From: an uncultured Chloroflexota bacterium
GTDB lineage: Bacteria > Chloroflexota > Anaerolineae > Aggregatilineales > Phototrophicaceae
Reading direction: 5' to 3'
DNA: 51,629 nt
NCBI GenBank assembly: GCA_937974245.1
Contig: CALJKV010000031.1
Location: 1-51,629, forward strand
Shown here one piece after another: positions 16,332 through 22,537 of the stretch. Positions within the stretch are counted from its first letter, which is position 1; each line of letters opens with the position of its first letter. The notes beneath the pieces are model-generated. The model was not told the origin of the DNA. It saw only the letters and a list, made by a program, of their open reading frames with translations, and ran no database searches. The position numbers and the translations under genes were made by a program.

Positions 16332-17180
16332 CTACCCAAACGGCAAATCCTTCAGGTCAGGGGAGAGGGGCAGCGCCCCTTCTTTAAGAAGCTGCCGGTT
16401 GCCGCTGGCGTCGTTCGCCACCGCATAGAGCGCCCGTCCCTGTTTGAGCGCGAAACGGGCGGCATACATCGCGCCGCCTTCTATGCCGGTTTCGACCACG
16501 ATGAGACTATCGCTTAACCCGCTGATAATTCGGTTACGGGCGACCAGCGCCGCCGCGTTGGGAACGGCCTCCGGGTGGACTTCGGCCAGCAGCGCCCCGT
16601 GGCCGCGAATCGCTTCGGCCAAGCCCAGGTTGGCCTGGGGGTACACGTTCAGCACGCCACAACCGAGAACGGCCAGCACGGCGCTCCCCGGTACGGCCAG
16701 CGCCCCCAGGTGTGCCGCCGTATCCACGCCCAGCGCCAGCCCGCTGACGACGGTATAACCGCGTTCGGCCAGCGTAAGCCCTAACACACTTGCGATATTC
16801 TGGGATATTGCTGAGGGGGAGCGTGTGCCGACTATCGCCGCGCTGCGGGAAATCGCCTCCGGCCAGACACCGTGTACGAACAGGGTCGCCGGGGCATCCG
16901 GCAGCTGGCGCAGACGGGGCGGGTAACGCGGTGTATCCAGCGTCACAATGTCCACCCCCGCCGCCTGCCAGCGGGGGATCGCCGCCTCAATGCTCGCCAG
17001 GTCAATCGCCCGGATGTTTCTGGCGATGACCGGCCCGACACCCGGCACTTTTCGCAGCGCGGCTGTGTCCGCCGCCAGAATCGCACGCGAATCACCGTTG
17101 AAGTGCTGCATCAGGCTGCGCAGGGTCTTGCCGCCGATATGCTCGGTCAGGCTGAGCGCAACCCAGGCCGGGTCAATCAT
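16332..17180 (-). CDS. dprA: DNA processing protein DprA
   Basis: A 282-residue DprA, which loads RecA on incoming single-stranded DNA during transformation. It has an N-terminal helix-hairpin-helix (ALRKVPGVGPVIARNI) and the Rossmann-like core: SAAIVGTRSPSAISQNIASVLGLTLAERGYTVVSGLALGVDTAAHLGAL, then GCGVLNVYP, RNRIISGLSD and ALKQGRALYAV. The C-terminal winged helix found in longer DprA proteins is absent. The start is ATG 17180, which overlaps the stop codon of the upstream regulator (ATGA), indicating translational coupling. An upstream extension would run back into that gene. No other competence genes are in the window. Confidence 0.93.
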   Translation of the reverse strand: MIDPAWVALSLTEHIGGKTLRSLMQHFNGDSRAILAADTAALRKVPGVGPVIARNIRAIDLASIEAAIPRWQAAGVDIVTLDTPRYPPRLRQLPDAPATLFVHGVWPEAISRSAAIVGTRSPSAISQNIASVLGLTLAERGYTVVSGLALGVDTAAHLGALAVPGSAVLAVLGCGVLNVYPQANLGLAEAIRGHGALLAEVHPEAVPNAAALVARNRIISGLSDSLIVVETGIEGGAMYAARFALKQGRALYAVANDASGNRQLLKEGALPLSPDLKDLPFG

Positions 17181-17794
17181 TCTTCTTCGTAGTATTCGAC
17201 AATGGATAGCAGCATGGCGTTGACAAAGGTATTCACCTGCCGCAGCAGATTGGCCCAATCCGCTGACGAACGCGGCGGGGTCAGTTCAGACCAGGTGAGG
17301 ATCGAGTTGATGACAAAATCGCTGAAGTAGAAGAAACCGCGCACTGCCTGGGGCAGCGTCAGCCCTTCGATACTGAGCGCGGCGGCGTAATCCTTGCCAA
17401 GCGTGATGGCGCTGCTGAGGTTTTCGTCACGCGCGCCAGTCCCCAGATAGCGGCGAATCTCCTCCAGCACGCGCCGGCCTTCGGTACGCATCCGGTCACG
17501 CGACTGGGGACTCATGGCGTTATACCAGGCGACATCGGTGAGCGTACCGCCGCCGACCTGTATCCGGGCCTGTCCCAGCGCATTCTGGATGATGACCTGC
17601 ACTTCCAGGGGCTGAATCTCTTCCTGGGTTTCGGCGTATTGCATAAGATCGGCGCGGCGAAAACGGCGGTGTCCCCCTGGCGTCCGGCGCGATGGCAAAT
17701 CGCCCTTATCCGCCCAATTACGTACCGTTGCCGGATGAACGCCGAGAATATCTGCTGCCTGCCGTAGACTGACCCATTCCGATGACTCGCTCAT
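17177..17794 (-). CDS. MerR-type HTH regulator coupled to dprA
   Basis: A 205-residue protein. Its N-terminus is a MerR-like DNA-binding domain (SLRQAADILGVHPATVRNWADKGDLPSRRTPGGHRRFRRADL, about 8-50). The C-terminal 130 residues are helical and recall the RsbT co-antagonist or globin-like sensor helices often attached to such HTH domains; that part is a guess. Because its stop overlaps the dprA start by four bases, the pair is almost certainly one transcript, and the protein may tune DprA levels. No effector-binding residues can be named. Confidence 0.82.
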   Translation of the reverse strand: MSESSEWVSLRQAADILGVHPATVRNWADKGDLPSRRTPGGHRRFRRADLMQYAETQEEIQPLEVQVIIQNALGQARIQVGGGTLTDVAWYNAMSPQSRDRMRTEGRRVLEEIRRYLGTGARDENLSSAITLGKDYAAALSIEGLTLPQAVRGFFYFSDFVINSILTWSELTPPRSSADWANLLRQVNTFVNAMLLSIVEYYEEE

Positions 17795-17863
17795 AGCTAT
17801 TAATACCTGCTTCCGCTGTCAGAATCTAGCATTTTGGTGTGGATTATGTTGGATATGTTTATT

Positions 17864-18235
17864 CTATGCGATACCCTCAGGCAGGGCAAACATACCGCCT
17901 GAATTGGGCGTCAATGGCAGTACATCCACCACCGCCCCGATATTTAACGCGCCATAGATGTGCGGGAACAAATCGGGCTTCTCCGGTTCCAGCTGCCCGG
18001 TCTGTGGGTGAACGGGCGGCTCGAAGCGCACGTCCGGCTGCACCTGGGCGGGGTCAATGCACAACAGCACCAGGCCGGACTGTCCCCGGTAGAAAGCGTT
18101 TGCCACCGGGACAACCTGTTTCGCCGTCGAGCAGTGGATGAATCCCTCTTTGTCCAGCGACGGGGCGCGGTAGCTGCCGCTGGCTTGGGCAGCGTCCCAT
18201 TCGGCGCGGCTGGTGATGTGGTAGATGTTGGGCAT
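17864..18235 (-). CDS. DUF952 protein
   Basis: A 123-residue protein of the DUF952 family. It opens with IYHITSRAEWDAAQASGSYRAPSLDKEGFIHCST, has the LVLLCIDPAQVQPDVRFEP strand and ends FPHIYGALNIGAVVDVLPL. The conserved His, Glu-Gly-Phe-Ile-His-Cys and His-Ile-Tyr-Gly positions are present. The fold is related to ADP-ribosyltransferase-like barrels, but activity in this family is not established. It is a single gene, not obviously in an operon. Confidence 0.85.
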   Translation of the reverse strand: MPNIYHITSRAEWDAAQASGSYRAPSLDKEGFIHCSTAKQVVPVANAFYRGQSGLVLLCIDPAQVQPDVRFEPPVHPQTGQLEPEKPDLFPHIYGALNIGAVVDVLPLTPNSGGMFALPEGIA

Positions 18236-18420
18236 GATGGTATTCCTTACTAACAGCCTGTGACTTGCGAAAGATGGCTTCTTGAGTTAGCTGCTGGCCG
18301 TTAGCAGATTGGCAGGGCAACAAGCTCACTGATGGTCAGACTGCTATTCCTGATGACTGAATACGACGACTCCCCCGCCCTTGCCGGGGTGTCTTGATCC
18401 CGACACATATCCAGGAAGCG

Positions 18421-18867
18421 TTATGCTGATGAAGTGGCTTCCAGGCAGGTTTCGCACAGCCCGTAGAATTCGAGCAGATGCCCGGTCAGGCGCACATGCA
18501 GCCGTCTTTCCAGTTCCTCACGCAAGTCTTCCAGCGCGCAGTCCTCAAACTCGATCACGCGGTGACACCGGGTACAGATAATATGGTGATGGTGGCCGTC
18601 CGGCAGCAGGACGTATTTGGGCGTCAGGCTGCTTTCAATGTACGTCGGGCGAATCAGGCACAGGTTCGTCAGCAGATCCAGCGCCCGGAACACGCTGGCA
18701 CGCCCGATGCTTGAATCGAGCATATCCACCCGATCCAGCACTTCGGTAGAGGTCAGATGCTGGCGGGGGCTATCTTCCAGCACGCGCAGTACCGTCAGCC
18801 GGGCATGGGTGAGCTTGTGGCCGGCTTCCCGCATTCGTTGCGCCCGCGAACTCAGTTCCTGAGACAT
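18421..18867 (-). CDS. Fur-family metal regulator, probably Zur
   Basis: A 148-residue Fur-family repressor. The winged helix is at about 1-75 (HKLTHARLTVLRVLED, SSIGRASVFRALDLL). The dimer domain has HHHH at 92-95 and two structural-zinc pairs, Cys98/Cys101 and Cys138/Cys141. I chose ATG 18867 with AGGAAA upstream; the frame could be extended 26 residues to 18945, but that would cross the putative operator. It is divergent from a zinc-type binding protein and ATPase, so regulation of zinc uptake (Zur) is the natural inference. Fur or PerR specificity cannot be excluded from sequence. Confidence 0.85.
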   Translation of the reverse strand: MSQELSSRAQRMREAGHKLTHARLTVLRVLEDSPRQHLTSTEVLDRVDMLDSSIGRASVFRALDLLTNLCLIRPTYIESSLTPKYVLLPDGHHHHIICTRCHRVIEFEDCALEDLREELERRLHVRLTGHLLEFYGLCETCLEATSSA

Positions 18868-18913
18868 AACATTTTCCTGTCTGACCTTGACAATGTTTTC
18901 GTATTGAGATAAG

Positions 18914-18944
18914 GTATCAACTGAGATGTTGATACGGTGTATCA
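18914..18944. promoter_or_regulatory. Overlapping inverted repeats, candidate Zur operator
   Basis: Two perfect inverted repeats share their middle arm. GTATCAAC (18914-18921) pairs with GTTGATAC (18928-18935), and TGATAC (18930-18935) pairs with GTATCA (18939-18944). The cluster lies in the AT-rich gap between the divergent Fur-family gene and znuA, just before TATATT-like -10 sequence (18955-18960). Position and symmetry suit a repressor acting on both genes. Confidence 0.5.
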
Positions 18945-19066
18945 TTTAGCTGTTTATATTATACACGGTTCTCTGCTTTGAATTCAACCGGTGAGTTGAA
19001 TGCGACTGTGTTTCGATTGTAACGCATAAAAGGAGCAGGTATGAAGCGCGGGTTAATCTTGGTGCA

Positions 19067-19280
19067 GGGCGATTGTATCAAAACAGCGACACGGTGTTTT
19101 TGCAGGCTTTTCACCCCCTCTAAATCTCCCCCGCCAGCAGGGGAGACTTGTTTCTCCTGTTTGACCAACTCCCGCCCCGTTTGTGGGCGACTGAGACGGG
19201 AGACCTACGTCCCCTCGAAGGATGGCTGGGGAGCGGCCAATAAAGCCCTACTGCGTAAAATAAGTTTGATGCGATTGTCC
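19067..19280 (+). repeat. Inverted-repeat element E3 within the znuA 5' region
   Basis: The left end is GGGCGATTGTATCAAAA (19067) and the right end TTTGATGCGATTGTCC (19265-19280). The interior has the CACCCCCTCTAAATCTCCCC block in plus orientation. It lies between a well-placed ATG (19041, with AGGAG at 19031-19035) and the body of znuA, and stays open in that frame throughout. Its right end contains the ATG at 19269 from which a normal signal peptide can be read. Confidence 0.75.
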
Positions 19281-20276
19281 TGGTTACTGGTGGTTACGGC
19301 ACTGCTGGTTGTCACCATGCATCCGGCGGCGGCGCAGCAACCGGCGCTGCATGTCGTTGCCACAACTTCGATTATCGCCGATGTCGCACAGCAGGTGGGC
19401 GGCGACCTGGTGACGGTGGAAGCGCTCATCCCGCCCAATTCGGATGTCCACGCCTTCCAACCGACTCCGGCGGACGTGGTGAAAGTCGCTCAGGCTGATG
19501 TCATGCTGGTCAATGGCGCCGGGCTGGAAGCGTTTTTAGGCGGTCTGGTGGAAAATGTCGCCGGGGTTGTGCCGGTGGTCGTTTCCAATGGGGTGAATAT
19601 GCTGCCTTTTGGCGACCATGAACACGATGAAGCGGAAACGGCGGAAGAGGACGAGCATCTTGGCCTGTTGGGGGATGCCGGTGTCTGTGACGATAGCGGC
19701 CCGCAGACAGCAGCACCAACCGGCGACGCGCACGCGCACGGAAGCTGTGATCCGCACGTATGGACTGATCCGGCCAATGTGATGGTGTGGGCGGATAACA
19801 TCGCTGCCGCCTTTGCTGCCGCCGACCCGGATCACGCGACTCTATATGAAGACAATGCGGCCGCATACCGGGCGGAACTCGAAACGCTCGATGCCGATGT
19901 GCGCGACATCCTGGCGGCTGTGCCGCAAGACCGGCGCGTCCTGGTGACGAATCACGAGTTTATGAGCTACTTTGCCCATTCCTACGGGTTTGAGGTAGTC
20001 GGCGTGGTGATCCCCGGCGGCAGCACCCTGGCCGAACCGACACCGCAGGACCTGGCGGCGCTCATCGAGACGATTCGGGCCGAAAGCGTCCCGGCGGTGT
20101 TCATCGAAACTTCCAGCAGCTCGGCGCTGGCGGATGTGGTGGCGCAGGAATCCGGAATCGCCGTGATTACCAGCCTGTACAGCGGGTCGCTCAGTGACAC
20201 CGATGGCCCGGCCAGTACGTATCTGGACTACCTGCGGTATAATGCGCAGACGATTGCGGACGCGCTGGGGGGATAG
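19269..20276 (+). CDS. Zinc ABC transporter substrate-binding protein, ZnuA-like
   Basis: A 335-residue cluster A-I (TroA/ZnuA) binding protein. The signal peptide is MRLSWLLVVTALLVVTMHPAAAQ. Metal ligands of the family line up as His61 (DVHAFQPTP), His163 (CDPHVWTDP), His229 (TNHEFMSYF) and Glu280 (FIETSSSS). His at the third position and the His/Asp/Glu-rich loop (about 117-160) favour zinc over manganese. Two starts compete. ATG 19269 gives the clean signal peptide but has no Shine-Dalgarno and lies in the end of element E3. ATG 19041 has an excellent AGGAG but would place 76 element-derived residues before the hydrophobic core. The element appears to have split the original signal peptide. 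Confidence 0.85.
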   Translation: MRLSWLLVVTALLVVTMHPAAAQQPALHVVATTSIIADVAQQVGGDLVTVEALIPPNSDVHAFQPTPADVVKVAQADVMLVNGAGLEAFLGGLVENVAGVVPVVVSNGVNMLPFGDHEHDEAETAEEDEHLGLLGDAGVCDDSGPQTAAPTGDAHAHGSCDPHVWTDPANVMVWADNIAAAFAAADPDHATLYEDNAAAYRAELETLDADVRDILAAVPQDRRVLVTNHEFMSYFAHSYGFEVVGVVIPGGSTLAEPTPQDLAALIETIRAESVPAVFIETSSSSALADVVAQESGIAVITSLYSGSLSDTDGPASTYLDYLRYNAQTIADALGG

Positions 20277-20548
20277 ACAAGACCATCGCATCAATCTTGC
20301 CTTCAGGTGGAATGATTTTCCACCCCCTCCCCAACCCTCCTTCGAGTGGACATACTCCTCCCTAGCTCTCCCCGTCAACGGGGCGGGAGTAACCCCTCCC
20401 CAACCCTCCCCGCAAACGGGGCGGGAGTTGGTCAAACAGAACAAACAAGTCTCCTCTGCTGGCGGGGGAGATTTAGAGGGGGTAAAAAGGCCAGAACATA
20501 CATCAATGCGAAATCCCCATTTTGATGTAATCGCGCTGGGGGGATAGA
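20261..20548 (-). repeat. Inverted-repeat element E4 flanked by 17-bp direct repeats
   Basis: CGCGCTGGGGGGATAGA occurs exactly at 20261-20277 and 20532-20548, flanking 254 bases whose ends (GACCATCGCATCAAT and ATTTTGATGTAATCG) are the family terminal repeats. The left direct repeat contains the znuA stop codon; the right one leads into the ATPase leader. The interior carries two copies of a CCCCG-type hairpin and the minus-oriented GGAGATTTAGAGGGGG block. This looks like a target-site duplication from a recent insertion. Confidence 0.78.
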
Positions 20549-20570
20549 TATTGCAGATTGAGAGGCTGTC

Positions 20571-21377
20571 ATGCAAAAACTACAGGTCGCCAACGGGAAA
20601 ACGGATACGGGCATACCCGCTGCCGAGGTGGTGCTGGCGGTAGACGGTTTGAAGGTCATCTATGACGGTGAACCGGCGGTGGAGCAGGTCAGTTTCGCCA
20701 TTCATTCCGGCGAACGGGTGGCGATCATCGGCCCGAATGGCGCGGGCAAGTCCACTGTCCTCAAAGCGGTGATGGGGCTGTTGCAACCGCAGGCCGGGCG
20801 CGTAAACGTGAATCCGGCGCGGCTGGGCTATGTCCCTCAGCATGAAGGTGTGGACTGGGATTTCCCGGTGACGGTGCGCGATGTCGTCATGATGGGGCGT
20901 GTCCGGCAGATTGGCTGGTTGCGGCTGCCGGGCCGGACGCATTGGCGGGCGGTGGAAGCGGCTTTAGCGCGAGTCGGCATGGCAGACCTGGCCGGGCGGC
21001 AGATCGGCGACCTGAGCGGCGGGCAGCGGCGGCGGGCATTTATTGCGCGGGCGCTGGCACAGCAGGCCGACATCCTCATTTTAGATGAACCCTTCAGCGG
21101 GGTGGATGCCCACGCCCAGGCCAGCCTGATGGATGTGCTCGAATCGCTGAACCGGGACGGCATGACGGTGATTCTCTCAACGCATGACCTGGGATTGGCC
21201 TTCAACCGCTTTGACCGTGTGCTGGCGATCAACACGACCCTGATCGCGGATGGCCCGGCGGAGACAGTCTACACGCCCGATGTGCTGGGGCGGCTTTATG
21301 GTGGGCGGCTGGCGACCTGGGACGATGGGCGGCAGGTTATGGTGTTCGTGGATGACCACCATTGTGAGGCGTGTTAA
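20571..21377 (+). CDS. Metal ABC transporter ATPase, ZnuC-like
   Basis: A 268-residue ATP-binding subunit. Walker A is GPNGAGKST (about 55-63), the Q-loop region is YVPQHEGVDWDFPVTVRDVV, the signature is LSGGQRRR, Walker B is ILILDEPFSGVD, and the switch His is in STHDLGLA. The PQ..VDWDFP sequence is characteristic of the manganese/zinc importer branch. The C-terminus ends in VDDHHCEAC, a possible metal-binding tail. GAGAGG precedes the ATG. It follows znuA after element E4. The permease that should complete the transporter is not encoded next to it: the rpsL promoter follows. Confidence 0.92.
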   Translation: MQKLQVANGKTDTGIPAAEVVLAVDGLKVIYDGEPAVEQVSFAIHSGERVAIIGPNGAGKSTVLKAVMGLLQPQAGRVNVNPARLGYVPQHEGVDWDFPVTVRDVVMMGRVRQIGWLRLPGRTHWRAVEAALARVGMADLAGRQIGDLSGGQRRRAFIARALAQQADILILDEPFSGVDAHAQASLMDVLESLNRDGMTVILSTHDLGLAFNRFDRVLAINTTLIADGPAETVYTPDVLGRLYGGRLATWDDGRQVMVFVDDHHCEAC

Positions 21378-21397
21378 ACGACCTTTTTATTTTTCTC

Positions 21398-21426
21398 TTG
21401 ACACTGTCATCCGGCGGTGATACTAT
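21398..21426 (+). promoter_or_regulatory. Sigma-70-type promoter of the str-S10-spc cluster
   Basis: TTGACA (21398-21403) matches the -35 consensus exactly and TACTAT (21421-21426) is near the -10 consensus, with a 17-bp spacer. It lies about 190 bases before rpsL and is the best promoter match I saw in the window. Confidence 0.8.
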
Positions 21427-21503
21427 CCTAATCCTCAGAACCAGTACATAACCTCCATGTCGAGGCAATGTGATACTGAATCGAGTAGATGTGGGCGAAA
21501 GTG

Positions 21504-21577
21504 CTTCGCGTGCGAAGTGGCTCGCCTTCGGCAGTGAGATAGTGTGGGCGTTCTGGCTAGCTGAGGTACGCCCTTTT
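21504..21577 (+). promoter_or_regulatory. Structured rpsL leader with attenuator-like hairpin
   Basis: The transcript leader can fold a small hairpin CTTCG (21504-21508) / CGAAG (21513-21517) and then GGGCGT (21546-21551) / ACGCCC (21568-21573) followed directly by TTTT. The second looks like an intrinsic terminator 41 bases before rpsL, as in attenuation or ribosomal-protein feedback. The 16-base loop makes it weak. Confidence 0.4.
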
Positions 21578-21618
21578 GCTTGCCAAAAACAGGCTTTAGT
21601 TATTTTGGAGTAACATCT

Positions 21619-22038
21619 ATGCCGACCATCAATCAGTTGGTGCGGAAGGGGCGCAAGGATAAAAAGAGCAAGACCAAAGCCCCTGCGCTGCAATATACGC
21701 TGAATGCGTATACCCAGCGGCGCACGCGCCGTCGTAAAGGTGCGCCTCAAAAGCGGGGTGTTTGCACCCAGGTCAAAACCATGACTCCCAAGAAGCCGAA
21801 CTCGGCGCTGCGGAAGGTTGCTCGTGTTCGTCTGACGAACGGGATTGAAGTCACCGCCTACATTCCAGGCGAGGGACACAGCCTTCAGGAACACAGTGTG
21901 GTGTTGGTGCGGGGTGGCCGTGTGAAGGACCTCCCGGGTGTACGTTACCATATCGTGCGCGGTACATTGGATACCGACGGTGTCAAGAACCGCGAACAGG
22001 CTCGTAGTAAATACGGCACGAAGCGGCCCAAGAAGTAG
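21619..22038 (+). CDS. rpsL: 30S ribosomal protein S12
   Basis: A 139-residue S12, part of the decoding centre. It starts MPTINQLVRKG with GGAG upstream. The streptomycin-region motifs are intact (TPKKPNSALRK and GRVKDLPGVRYH). Between KAPAL and GAPQKRGVC are about 15 extra, basic residues compared with the E. coli and Thermus proteins; a similar insertion is known in Firmicutes S12. First gene of the supercluster. A longer reading from 21580 is unlikely because it would cross the ribosome binding site. Confidence 0.97.
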   Translation: MPTINQLVRKGRKDKKSKTKAPALQYTLNAYTQRRTRRRKGAPQKRGVCTQVKTMTPKKPNSALRKVARVRLTNGIEVTAYIPGEGHSLQEHSVVLVRGGRVKDLPGVRYHIVRGTLDTDGVKNREQARSKYGTKRPKK

Positions 22039-22051
22039 AGGATAACGAGTC

Positions 22052-22519
22052 ATGCCAAGACGTAACCGGCCTGCCAAGCGGCAGGTTCCTCCTGACAAGA
22101 AGTACAACAGTATTCACATCACCATGTTCGTCAACCGGATGATGCATGGTGGCAAGCGCAGCACAGCGCTGGCGATTATGTATGATGCGCTCAGCCTGCT
22201 TGAAGAACGGCTCAAGCGCGACCCGCTGGAAGCCTTTGAACAGGCGCTGCGAAATGTGACCCCGGCGGTAGAAGTACGGCCCGTTCGTGTGGGCGGTTCG
22301 ACCTACCAGGTGCCGATCGAAGTCCCGTCACATCGGGCGCTGTCGCTGGCGATGCGCTGGCTGCTGGAAAACTCGCGCAAACGCGGCGGCAAAAATATGG
22401 CTGAACGCCTGGCGGGTGAATTGATGGACGCGCTCAATAACCAGGGCGCTTCGATCAAAAAGAAGGACGATACCCACCGTATGGCCGAAGCAAACCGGGC
22501 CTTTGCCCACTTCCGTTAA
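22052..22519 (+). CDS. rpsG: 30S ribosomal protein S7
   Basis: A 155-residue S7 that nucleates assembly of the small-subunit head. The N-terminus MPRRNRPAKRQVPPDKKYNS, the ALRNVTPAVEVRPVRVGGSTYQVPIEV segment and the RMAEANRAFAHFR end are all typical. It follows rpsL by 13 bases and precedes fusA by 18, consistent with one transcript. Confidence 0.97.
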   Translation: MPRRNRPAKRQVPPDKKYNSIHITMFVNRMMHGGKRSTALAIMYDALSLLEERLKRDPLEAFEQALRNVTPAVEVRPVRVGGSTYQVPIEVPSHRALSLAMRWLLENSRKRGGKNMAERLAGELMDALNNQGASIKKKDDTHRMAEANRAFAHFR

Positions 22520-22537
22520 TGAGCTGTTGAGAGCAAA

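Noticed and set aside
19269..21377. Manganese (MntC/PsaA-like) specificity of the ABC importer
   Set aside because: The third ligand position is His (TNHEF) and there is a His/acid-rich loop, both favouring zinc. Manganese cannot be fully excluded.
21619..22038. About 15 extra residues in S12 between KAPAL and GAPQKRGVC
   Set aside because: A similar insertion is known from Firmicutes S12 (for example Bacillus), so this is a known form and not a new feature.
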